From Verrucomicrobiota bacterium (lineage in GTDB: Bacteria > Verrucomicrobiota > Kiritimatiellia > UBA8416 > JABMPJ01), in assembly GCA_018648805.1 (NCBI GenBank), contig JABGQM010000036.1, forward strand, positions 1 to 44,634: a stretch of DNA of 44,634 bases, read 5' to 3'. Position numbers and translations under genes: made by a program. Under the pieces are notes generated by a model. It was given only the letters and a program-made list of their open reading frames with translations. It did no database searches and had not been told where the DNA came from. Of this stretch, positions 26,753-34,443 are shown piece after piece (the first letter of the stretch is position 1; each line of letters opens with the position of its first letter).

Positions 26753-27547
26753 CTATTGCTCTTTAACGCTGACACGAATGCCGCCCGGCACAGGCTCATC
26801 CGACACAACATAGAGGTAGCCACCGCCACACCCGGAGAACATCGCCCCCGGGTAGCGGGCCTGATAGGCGGTCAGGATCGCCTTGAGATCCACGGTCAAT
26901 GTGTCGTGGGTTACGACATGTGGCAGGAGCGTCTCCCAGCAGAGCATGCATTCGTTCATCGCAGCACCCAGGCCGACCAGGTCCTTGCCCACAATGGCAT
27001 CGAAGCACTCCTTGCCGGACTGCCCCAAACGACCGACCCATTCGGGATCCAGGCATTCATCACCCAGCGGATTGTATCCATTCGGGCGGGGACAGATCGG
27101 CACCATCGAGACCACCTGCTCGATCCAACGCGCCACATCCGGATCGGTGTTACTCTCGACATGCACCGGAAAGTAGCCCCCCTCATGCGCGGCATCATAA
27201 TCAATCCGGTTCACGCCCGGATAGATCAGCCCCACCATGTCCTGCGACCCGGACGGCTCGGGGAGCCCCTCGTTCTCGACCGCGTAGAGCTCCCTGACCA
27301 ACAGCTCCGGATCGCCTTCAGGGATTCCCCCCCACAGCCTGGCCGCCACCTTACGGGTGCTGGTGGACATGCCGCAGCGATCCATCAGCCGAAAGGTGGG
27401 ATGAATACAGACCGTAACCATCGAGCCCGGTGGGGTCGGGTTGCGCCGGGACATAAAGGGCTGGTCGATCCAGCCGCCGGCGAACGCCATGCGGTAAGGG
27501 ATCGCACCAATGACGTCCGAGATTTGAACTGGATTATCCGAATCCAT
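26753..27547 (-). CDS. Short GHMP-kinase-like protein
   Basis: A 264-residue protein with the GHMP kinase layout: PYRMAFAGGWIDQP near residue 17 (compare PYRISFAGGGTDLP in sugar-1-kinases), GSQDMVGLIYPGVNRIDY in the middle, and a C-terminal GCGGGYLYVVSDEPVPGG. The ATP loop seems reduced to CGMSTSTRKVA, without the usual PPGSGLGSSS run, and the protein is 50-80 residues shorter than typical family members. It may use a shortened phosphate loop or have lost kinase activity. GGAGGTG lies about 8 bases before the ATG. Its product could feed the adjoining nucleotidyltransferase; a sugar or polyol substrate is inferred only from context. Confidence 0.7.
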   Translation of the reverse strand: MDSDNPVQISDVIGAIPYRMAFAGGWIDQPFMSRRNPTPPGSMVTVCIHPTFRLMDRCGMSTSTRKVAARLWGGIPEGDPELLVRELYAVENEGLPEPSGSQDMVGLIYPGVNRIDYDAAHEGGYFPVHVESNTDPDVARWIEQVVSMVPICPRPNGYNPLGDECLDPEWVGRLGQSGKECFDAIVGKDLVGLGAAMNECMLCWETLLPHVVTHDTLTVDLKAILTAYQARYPGAMFSGCGGGYLYVVSDEPVPGGIRVSVKEQ

Positions 27548-27621
27548 CGAGACACACCTCCGTCTTTCAATCAGCAGAACACATCACAGCCGGCCGTGAG
27601 GCCGCAAGGGAAGACAGATCG

Positions 27622-27713
27622 AATAACCAACAGCCAATGTCCAAATCCAATATCCAAGGAAAGACAAGTGGTCCCCTTGGAGATTGGATATTCCTTGTTG
27701 GCTGTTGGTTATT
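27622..27713. repeat. Palindromic TTGGATATTGG-family repeat, copy 2 (long hairpin)
   Basis: The 38-base arm at 27622-27659 pairs with 27675-27713 with only a few mismatches around a 15-base loop. Both arms end with AACCAACAGCCAA/TTGGCTGTTGG-type sequence. The same sequences are found at 15634-15790. It lies between the epimerase stop and the GHMP-kinase-like start, so it separates the two in the transcript. Confidence 0.85.
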
Positions 27714-27746
27714 GAGTTCCTACTCTTCGGCTGATTCGCGGCCTAC

Positions 27747-28784
27747 CTAGCTGACCGTGCGCTTGCCGGCCTTGCGGTCGTTGTACTGCTTCTCGATCCA
27801 AGCGTAGGTGCGCGCCAGTCCCTCGCTGAACGGCAGACTCGGCTCCCATCCGAGGACTTCCTGGATGAAGGTGTTGTCGCTATTGCGGCCGGCCACACCA
27901 CGCGGGGCGTCCATATCATGGGTCCGCTCCAGCGTCACGCCGCCGATGGCTTCCGCCATGCTGACCAAATCGTTGATCGCGATCAGCTCGCTCGACCCGA
28001 GATTGATCGGGGTAGCGATCAGGTCGTCGCAATGCATGATCATATCGATGCCCTGTACACAGTCATCAATGTACATGAAGCTACGGGTCTGGACACCATC
28101 ACCCCAGATATCGATCGTGAGGTTGCCGCTGTCCTTCGCTTCGATCACCTTGCGGCAGAGCGCGGCAGGCGCCTTTTCACGGCCACCATCCCACGTGCCG
28201 TTGGGTCCATACACGTTGTGGAAACGTGCAATGGCGGTCTTCATCCCGCGCTCAGCCCAGTACTCCTGGCAGAACATCTCGGAGAGAAGCTTCTCCCATC
28301 CGTATCCGCGCTCACTCATGGCCGGATAGGCGTCACTCTCTTTCAAGGCGCGTACGTTGGGATCCTTCTGTAGATCGGTGTTGTAGGCACAGGCCGAAGA
28401 GGAGAAGAAGTAGCGATCGGCTCCAGCATTGTAGGCCGCTTCGATCATGTGGGTGTTGACCAGCACACTGCGCAGACACTCCACGCGGAAGCGCTCGATG
28501 AAGCCCATGCCGCCCATGTCGGCAGCCAGGTTGTAGACCTCAATCGCTCCCTCGCAGGCGCGGATGGCGCTCTCCTTTTCGCTGAGATCCATGCAGAGGC
28601 TCTCAACACCCGGCACCACCTGATACCACTCGTAGAGCGGCTTCTTGTCAATGGCGCGGATCCGCGTGAATCCCTGATCCGTGAAATAGCGTGCCAGTGA
28701 GCCGCCAATGAATCCGCCGGCGCCACCAATGACGATTAGATCGTCCTTGTTACGCATGTCGATTGCTTTCTTGTTCTCTGACAT
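27747..28784 (-). CDS. GDP-mannose 3,5-epimerase
   Basis: An extended short-chain dehydrogenase/epimerase converting GDP-D-mannose to GDP-L-galactose (and GDP-L-gulose). The NAD loop is GGAGGFIGG near residue 20. NLAADMGGMGFI, RFHNVYGPNGTWDGGREKAPAA and WGDGVQTRSF are the hallmarks of the plant-type enzyme. The epimerisation pair seen in Arabidopsis (Cys145 and Lys217) corresponds to Cys132 and Lys204 here with a constant offset, and YxxxK is Y161-K165. The start at 28784 gives 345 residues and has AGGAAG just upstream; the longer frame to 28877 has no such site. It lies about 200 bases upstream of the GHMP-kinase-like gene, across a hairpin. The likely role is L-galactose or L-gulose for surface glycans. 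Confidence 0.9.
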   Translation of the reverse strand: MSENKKAIDMRNKDDLIVIGGAGGFIGGSLARYFTDQGFTRIRAIDKKPLYEWYQVVPGVESLCMDLSEKESAIRACEGAIEVYNLAADMGGMGFIERFRVECLRSVLVNTHMIEAAYNAGADRYFFSSSACAYNTDLQKDPNVRALKESDAYPAMSERGYGWEKLLSEMFCQEYWAERGMKTAIARFHNVYGPNGTWDGGREKAPAALCRKVIEAKDSGNLTIDIWGDGVQTRSFMYIDDCVQGIDMIMHCDDLIATPINLGSSELIAINDLVSMAEAIGGVTLERTHDMDAPRGVAGRNSDNTFIQEVLGWEPSLPFSEGLARTYAWIEKQYNDRKAGKRTVS

Positions 28785-29226
28785 CTTCCTGCTCCCTCTT
28801 TTGGCCCGGCCATGGACCGATTCGTATCTGACGTCTCGCGCTGGGGCCCCGCCGTCCTCCATGGCGATGCACGCCACCTGCCCGTTGCAGCGCGACAGTT
28901 ATACACCCATTTTCACTCTGCGTGCAATGGCCACTCTAGACCACAGCATGACGATTATAGTCTTCTTATTGAGGATCCGTTCTGCTACCTCCTCATCGAA
29001 AGGAAGCGACCCCTTGAATCCGGGCGCTGTTTTCTCATACGGACCGCGGATCGCGCAGGACATCTGGACCGATCCGGAGAAGCGCATGGTGAAGTACTTC
29101 GTCGACTTTGTGGGAGAGGCACAAGACGGCTCACAAGCTCAGTGTGGCACACGAGGTCGCGCCATCTGGTTGTGCCTGTTACAGAGCTGTTACAGTGAAT
29201 CTTGGGGTGTGTGTTAGTGTCGTCTC
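28785..29226. other. Intergenic region with a possible gene remnant
   Basis: This 442-base stretch lies between divergent genes (epimerase leftward, peptidase rightward) and holds their promoters. Apart from the AraC-like fragment at 29008-29121, I see no coding signal. No clear Shine-Dalgarno sequence precedes the peptidase ATG at 29227. Confidence 0.5.
29008..29121 (+). pseudogene. Possible AraC-type regulator cupin fragment
   Basis: A plus-strand stretch reads DPLNPGAVFSYGPRIAQD and then RMVKYFVDFVGEA. This pattern (a turn before the barrel strand, FxYGP, a DP turn, then VKYFVDFxG) resembles the end of the sensor cupin domain of AraC-family regulators from PVC bacteria. No helix-turn-helix domain or start follows in frame. 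It is read as a decayed fragment; the match is from memory and short. Confidence 0.35.
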
Positions 29227-30678
29227 ATGAAAACACTATACATATACATGGCCATGGGTCTCCTTCTGATAGCTACCGCTCCCGCAATAGGGCTAGCGTC
29301 AAAGCAAAGCGGGAAGTCATCCAGAACCGCGGCGCCCCTCACATCCATACGGATCAAGGATGTTCCACATGTCAGGCAGAGCCCTGACTTCTGTGGCGAA
29401 GCCTGCGTTGAGATGTGGCTGAAGAAGCTTGAGTACGATATTGATCAGGACGCTGTGTTCAACGTTTCTGGCGTCAACCCCGCCCTGGGTCGCGGGTGCT
29501 ACACACCAGACATGGTGCGGGCCATGAGAAACCTTGGATTCACACCTGGCATTGGCGGGTATCAGATAGATGCCAACTCGACATCTCATATCGAGCGGCA
29601 GTTTGTCGCGCTTCACAGCGATCTCAAAAAGGGCATACCATCGATTGTCTGCATGAAGACCGGCCTGACATCCAGCGCAACCGAGCACTTCAGACTCATT
29701 CTAGGCTATGACCAGGAAAGTGATGAGGTCATTTATCATGAACCCGCAGAAGACAGGGGCTCATATCACCGCATGAAGCGCTCCCGCTTCATGGCGTGCT
29801 GGCCCCTCAGATACAACAAGCGGAAATGGACCCTGGTCAGGCTCAGGCTTGACCTTGAGAAGATCAGGAAGCCGGAAGAAGTCGAAGGCTTCTCCAATGC
29901 GGACTTCGCTCACCATGTTAGAGAACTTAGAGCAGACAGACTTCCGGAGAAGGGCTTCAGCGTTGCAATTGAGAAGCCATTTGTGGTCATCGGCGACGAG
30001 TCTTTCGGTGCCGTCAAACGCAGGGCTGTTGGGACTGTAAGGTGGTCTGTCAGGAAACTTAAGGCAAAGTACTTCAAGAAAGACCCTGAAAAGATTATGG
30101 ATATATGGCTTTTCAAAGATGACAAGAGTTATCGCTCTCACGCCAAGTCCATCTTCAACGATACGCCGACTACGCCATATGGCTATGCTTCCACCGAGCA
30201 CAACGCCCTGATCATGAATATCCGCACCGGCGGCGGAACATTGGTACATGAGATAGTTCATCCATACATAGCGGTCAACTTCCCCGAATGCCCTTCCTGG
30301 CTGAACGAGGGACTGGGATCACTTTACGAACAGAGCAGGGATCATAAGGGCGAAATCTATGGTTCGACAAACTGGCGACTGGCGGGACTGCAGAAAGCGA
30401 TAAAGAGAAAAGAAGTACCCTCATTCAAGGATCTGACATCAACAACAGAGTTCGGTTTCTACAATATGGACAGGGGCACGAACTATGCTCAAGCCAGGTA
30501 TCTCTGCTATTACCTACAGGAAAAGGGGCTTCTGCCCGCGTTCTACCACGCCTTCGTGGAGAACCACAAGAAAGACAAGACGGGATACGAGACGCTGAAG
30601 AAGATCCTCAAAGAAGACGACATGGATGCGTTCAAGAAGCACTGGGAGAAATACGTCATGGACCTGCGTTTCTCGTAG
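29227..30678 (+). CDS. Secreted protein joining a C39-like cysteine peptidase and an HExxH metallopeptidase
   Basis: A 483-residue exported protein with a signal peptide at residues 1-24. Residues about 42-200 form a C39-like papain-fold domain: QSPDFCGEAC with candidate nucleophile Cys56, EHFRLILGYD with His154, and a HEP motif where the usual HDP Asp is Glu172. Residues about 245-480 form a gluzincin-like metallopeptidase domain with HEIVH at 341-345 and WLNEGLGSLYE, Glu361 being the candidate third zinc ligand (MA-clan, DUF1570-like style). Base use is less GC-rich than in the flanking genes, with AGA/AGG arginine codons, which suggests transfer. No ribosome site is evident before the ATG. 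The substrate is unknown. Confidence 0.75.
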   Translation: MKTLYIYMAMGLLLIATAPAIGLASKQSGKSSRTAAPLTSIRIKDVPHVRQSPDFCGEACVEMWLKKLEYDIDQDAVFNVSGVNPALGRGCYTPDMVRAMRNLGFTPGIGGYQIDANSTSHIERQFVALHSDLKKGIPSIVCMKTGLTSSATEHFRLILGYDQESDEVIYHEPAEDRGSYHRMKRSRFMACWPLRYNKRKWTLVRLRLDLEKIRKPEEVEGFSNADFAHHVRELRADRLPEKGFSVAIEKPFVVIGDESFGAVKRRAVGTVRWSVRKLKAKYFKKDPEKIMDIWLFKDDKSYRSHAKSIFNDTPTTPYGYASTEHNALIMNIRTGGGTLVHEIVHPYIAVNFPECPSWLNEGLGSLYEQSRDHKGEIYGSTNWRLAGLQKAIKRKEVPSFKDLTSTTEFGFYNMDRGTNYAQARYLCYYLQEKGLLPAFYHAFVENHKKDKTGYETLKKILKEDDMDAFKKHWEKYVMDLRFS

Positions 30679-30979
30679 AGTGGTCACGAGAGATCCCTCC
30701 CCACACGTCCTCAGACTACTTCCTGCGCAGGCCGACGGCAAACCTGTTCTGCCGATCTGGCCGCCACTGACATCCCCCACAGGACGCCCCGTTGCCGACT
30801 CGAACAGAGATCCCGCGGCCACGGCCGAGATGGCGATTGCTACGGACTGGCGATCACGATATACATATCCGAACGTTGGGTTGCGGAATTGGCCGGGTTA
30901 GCTGTTCGGAAACACCACATCGCGCCTGATTTTGCCCACACGGGCACAATGAGAACAACACATAAGGAAGAGGTGTTTC
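30679..30979. other. Intergenic region without a recognised gene
   Basis: About 300 bases between two plus-strand genes. Short frames exist but none has a ribosome site or recognisable motifs. The right end carries GGAAGAGG 6 bases before the next ATG. No clear terminator hairpin was found. Confidence 0.5.
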
Positions 30980-33352
30980 ATGAGAGGTCGTTTCGCTATC
31001 TATTTCGCGCTGGTACTCACGGTCGGAGGCCACGTGTTTGGCCAAAACCCGGCACCGGCATCGCCGCCCATGACCCTGTTGGCCTCGACGGGCCTCCCGG
31101 CGGGACCGGCACACAAGACACTCACGCAAGGTGCCGTCTGTCATATGCAGATCAACAGCATTGAGCAGCTGGCAAATGACCTGGATGAGCTGGTGATGTC
31201 GGCATTCCCCGAAGAAATTGCACCACCGCCACTACAAGAGCTTCTCAAGCAACCGCACCCGCTTCTGGCATTCATGGGGATGCAAACCGTGGGGGCACCT
31301 CTGAACGCGGCCTTGCTCGGAAGCATGACGGGCATCGATATCACGCGGCCGGTCACCGCCACATTCTACGTGGCCCCCGGCGGACCGTCCTACGTGCTCT
31401 CCATCCCCGTGGCCGACTACCGCGCGTTTACGGGCATCATGCTTAACATGACCAAGGCGGGTTCGATTGAAGCCGCTACGCTGCAAGGCCGCCCCTGCTA
31501 CCGCGTGGCCCCCACCAAGCCCAACCTACCCAAAGTGCTGTACGTGCTCTGTTCTCCCGATCGGGCCTATCTCTGTACCTCTGAGATGACGGCTACGCAA
31601 TTGGCATCGGCTCCACCGACGGCCCGTATGAATGCATCCAGCTTCGTTTTTTCGTCTGTCGTGGATAGTGCGGAACGCGATCTGCTGCTCTGCCTCGATA
31701 CAGGCCTTCTCAAACAGTTCCTGCCGATGGTCGAGGGCTCCTTCATGACCATTCGGCCTCAGCAGGTGGCCCAGATCAGACAGATGATCCCCGCCGAGAT
31801 GAAACCCTCCATCAATGCGCGTATCCGTGCCCAGACCGACTTCAAGTCCATCGACGAGGTATTGGATTACACGGAGTGCTTCGTGTTGGCTGCTTACGAG
31901 ATTCTGGCCAAGGACATTATTGAACTCGTGCGGGGAGCCGAAGGCATGAGCCTGTCGCTGGACATCAGCAGAACCCATCAGTCCATGAAGGTTGTGGTTG
32001 CCTCAAACCAGATTCACCCCGAAAAGTGCACACAGCCCATTCCCGTGAAAGTGATCACCCCCCTTCTGGCCAGACTGCCGGGTTCAAAAGACATCATCAC
32101 CATCTCAGGAAAGCAACCGAAGGGGAAACCATCCGCGTTTACCAAGGCATGGGTGCCCTTGGTCAGGAAAAAGATGGAAGTGAAAGCCCTCTCCTCCAAG
32201 ACCGCGGAGAGCTTTCTTTCCTACCTGCTGAATATCCGACCGAAGCAGCCCATGGAGTCGCTGGCACCGTGGACCCTTACAACGCTGCTCCAAGGCGAAG
32301 AGATTGTGATCCCCGAGAAGGCGGAGTCCATTCAACAATGGTTCAGGTCACTTACTTCAGTGACGCCGGTTCGCCCGGTTCAGGCGACCATCATGCCCGT
32401 GACTGAAGCCGCTCTGAAAGCGCACTTCATACGCGAGACAAAGGCCGCCAAACAGGAGTGGAAGAACGGCCAGGACTTCTCAGCATTGATTTCCCAACAG
32501 CAACCGTTCCTTGAGAAAGATTTCGGAATCCATGCCCGTGCACTTGAAGGTGACGTGACCCAACTGATTCTGTCAACCACCTACCGGACGCATGCGGGCT
32601 ACTTCGGCTTCGATGAACATGAGTTGGTGAACCGCCGTTTTGTGAACTACCGGTCCAACGGGAGTCACCTCTACATTGAGCGCGGCTCACGTACGCCGCG
32701 CTGGCTGAACAGTCCCGCGTTGGGAACGCCCACCAAAGTGCGTGGTGCCATGGGGAACCTGCTGGCCCAGGCACCGGCCGACGCGAGCGCCATACAGATT
32801 CTCACCAGCGAGAACATCACCACATCCCTGCTGGACCTGGCCGACAGTGCGGAGGCGACCGTCCATGCCGAGCTCAAGAACTACCTGGTCGCTGTTCGTA
32901 GAGCCTATGCCAATGGGGCGGCGGACGTGGATACTGATGCACTGGCGCTCGCTATGCCGCCCTATGTCACAGCCGTCAAGCAGGTGGCAGGCAACGGCAA
33001 GATCTATCTAAGCTTGCCCGGTGACATCACGTATCCGCGTCCACTGTTGGCGCCGGCCGTGAGAGCCTGCTTCAAAGAGGTCACCGATAAGGCCGGCTCA
33101 CTGGGGGGTGCCGCCAGTTACGCCCGCACACTCCCCGGGCGACACGAGGTAGAGGTCTATCAGAACAGTGAGGGGCTAGCGTTGCTGATTCGCTCAGTCG
33201 GCAACGAGGTGTTCCGGCGCTATATCAAGACACCCGATGCTCAAGGGGCACTCAAGCATCTCCTGGCAGGGAGGTATGACGCGGTCAACGGCGAGGCCAC
33301 GACACTCTTCACAAACCCAGCCAGCATGTTCAACGCCATGGGCCGCCCGTAG
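30980..33352 (+). CDS. Large secreted protein of unknown function
   Basis: A 790-residue protein with a clear signal peptide (about 1-21, FAIYFALVLTVGGHVFG). I recognise no family. The sequence alternates short hydrophobic beta-like stretches with helices and has no membrane segment after the signal, so it is probably periplasmic or extracellular. Segments such as ITRPVTATFYVAPGG and RFVNYRSNGSHLYIERG give a DUF3352-like impression, as does the membrane-anchored protein at 17069. GAGG lies 6 bases before the ATG, a good site. It is convergent with the CvpA-like gene, the stops being 32 bases apart. Confidence 0.7.
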   Translation: MRGRFAIYFALVLTVGGHVFGQNPAPASPPMTLLASTGLPAGPAHKTLTQGAVCHMQINSIEQLANDLDELVMSAFPEEIAPPPLQELLKQPHPLLAFMGMQTVGAPLNAALLGSMTGIDITRPVTATFYVAPGGPSYVLSIPVADYRAFTGIMLNMTKAGSIEAATLQGRPCYRVAPTKPNLPKVLYVLCSPDRAYLCTSEMTATQLASAPPTARMNASSFVFSSVVDSAERDLLLCLDTGLLKQFLPMVEGSFMTIRPQQVAQIRQMIPAEMKPSINARIRAQTDFKSIDEVLDYTECFVLAAYEILAKDIIELVRGAEGMSLSLDISRTHQSMKVVVASNQIHPEKCTQPIPVKVITPLLARLPGSKDIITISGKQPKGKPSAFTKAWVPLVRKKMEVKALSSKTAESFLSYLLNIRPKQPMESLAPWTLTTLLQGEEIVIPEKAESIQQWFRSLTSVTPVRPVQATIMPVTEAALKAHFIRETKAAKQEWKNGQDFSALISQQQPFLEKDFGIHARALEGDVTQLILSTTYRTHAGYFGFDEHELVNRRFVNYRSNGSHLYIERGSRTPRWLNSPALGTPTKVRGAMGNLLAQAPADASAIQILTSENITTSLLDLADSAEATVHAELKNYLVAVRRAYANGAADVDTDALALAMPPYVTAVKQVAGNGKIYLSLPGDITYPRPLLAPAVRACFKEVTDKAGSLGGAASYARTLPGRHEVEVYQNSEGLALLIRSVGNEVFRRYIKTPDAQGALKHLLAGRYDAVNGEATTLFTNPASMFNAMGRP

Positions 33353-33384
33353 AGCGGTGGCGGCAGCCAGAGGACAATCACCGA

Positions 33385-34416
33385 CTAGACCTTGTCCGAA
33401 AAGGTCACCCTATGCGAAGGGACAGGAAACAGGAGGTAGGGCGTGGCGTCCCGCCCCTTTGCGGACGGGGTCAGACTCGTCTCTTGGCGATGCTGCAGCA
33501 CGCGCTCCTTCATCTGCTGAAGATCCAAACCGCGGATCCCTTCCGCAATGGCGGGGTCCTCCAACAGCGCCCTGAGCTCTTCGTTCTTGGAAAGATCATA
33601 GATCGCGCTCACAGACCCCTCCCCTGCAGCGATGACTTTGTCGAGAATCTCCGGGTCGCTCATCACCCGCTGAAGATGCTGATTGCTCAATAGAGCCTCG
33701 ATTTGTGGTGTGTTGGTGACCAGCCAGGCCGAGTCGTGCGCAGGTAGATTGAGCACAAACTGTAGCGCTTCCACCTGATCAATCACGGCCTGGGTTCCGA
33801 TCTTCCGGGCGAGAGCATCCGTGGAGGAGCTGAAACCCGAGTGGAGCGATTGCAGGAACTGCGCCTGCTTGTCCATGATCTCAACCAGTGATGCTTCCTC
33901 AGTCCACAAGACGTCGCCGCCGGGTGTGAGACGCTCGCCTGGGAGCGCGTGGGCACTTTCCCCCGGTGCCAGGAAGAACTTGAGATAGAGCGAACGTTCA
34001 CGCACGCGACTCCCCAGCTCGGAGTAGTCGGCCACGGCTACCATGAAGTCGATCAGCGCGATAACGCCGACAAGAAGCAATGCCACGAGTAACAGGTTCA
34101 GTGCTCGCCCGGCGGCCGGCACAGGCTGGTCACGATCACGCATCGCGCGCTTACGCACGGTGCGCCCGAGGAAATAGACCACCACAAAGAAGATCACCGA
34201 AGCCAAGGACGCAGCCAGCAAGTGAAGCAGCAACGGATTGTCGACCACCGGCTTGCCCAGCCCCACCACCACCTTGCCACCCGCCCACGCCACACCCAGC
34301 CCAATCGCGGCAGAAACCCCAAGTAGAAGATTGAGCAGAAAGCGGTTACGCATGATCCGCCATGCAACCCATGCCACATAGACCACCACCAACAGCTCCA
34401 GTGTGATCAGCATCAT
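33385..34416 (-). CDS. CvpA-like polytopic membrane protein with a long C-terminal domain
   Basis: A 343-residue protein with four membrane segments in the first 125 residues (about 5-20, 28-52, 64-82 and 100-122). The spacing and the FFVVVYFLGR and ALNLLLVALLLVGVIAL segments resemble the CvpA family. The remaining 220 residues are soluble and largely helical, with STI1-like repeats (LLSNQHLQRVMSDPEILDKV, LRALLEDPAIAEGIRGL). ATG at 34416 has GAGAG 9 bases upstream; another ATG at 34425 sits directly behind that site. It follows the giant fusion gene by under 30 bases on the same strand, so the two are very likely co-transcribed. Confidence 0.65.
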   Translation of the reverse strand: MMLITLELLVVVYVAWVAWRIMRNRFLLNLLLGVSAAIGLGVAWAGGKVVVGLGKPVVDNPLLLHLLAASLASVIFFVVVYFLGRTVRKRAMRDRDQPVPAAGRALNLLLVALLLVGVIALIDFMVAVADYSELGSRVRERSLYLKFFLAPGESAHALPGERLTPGGDVLWTEEASLVEIMDKQAQFLQSLHSGFSSSTDALARKIGTQAVIDQVEALQFVLNLPAHDSAWLVTNTPQIEALLSNQHLQRVMSDPEILDKVIAAGEGSVSAIYDLSKNEELRALLEDPAIAEGIRGLDLQQMKERVLQHRQETSLTPSAKGRDATPYLLFPVPSHRVTFSDKV

Positions 34417-34443
34417 ATGATACATCTCTCTGTGACGCCCAGG

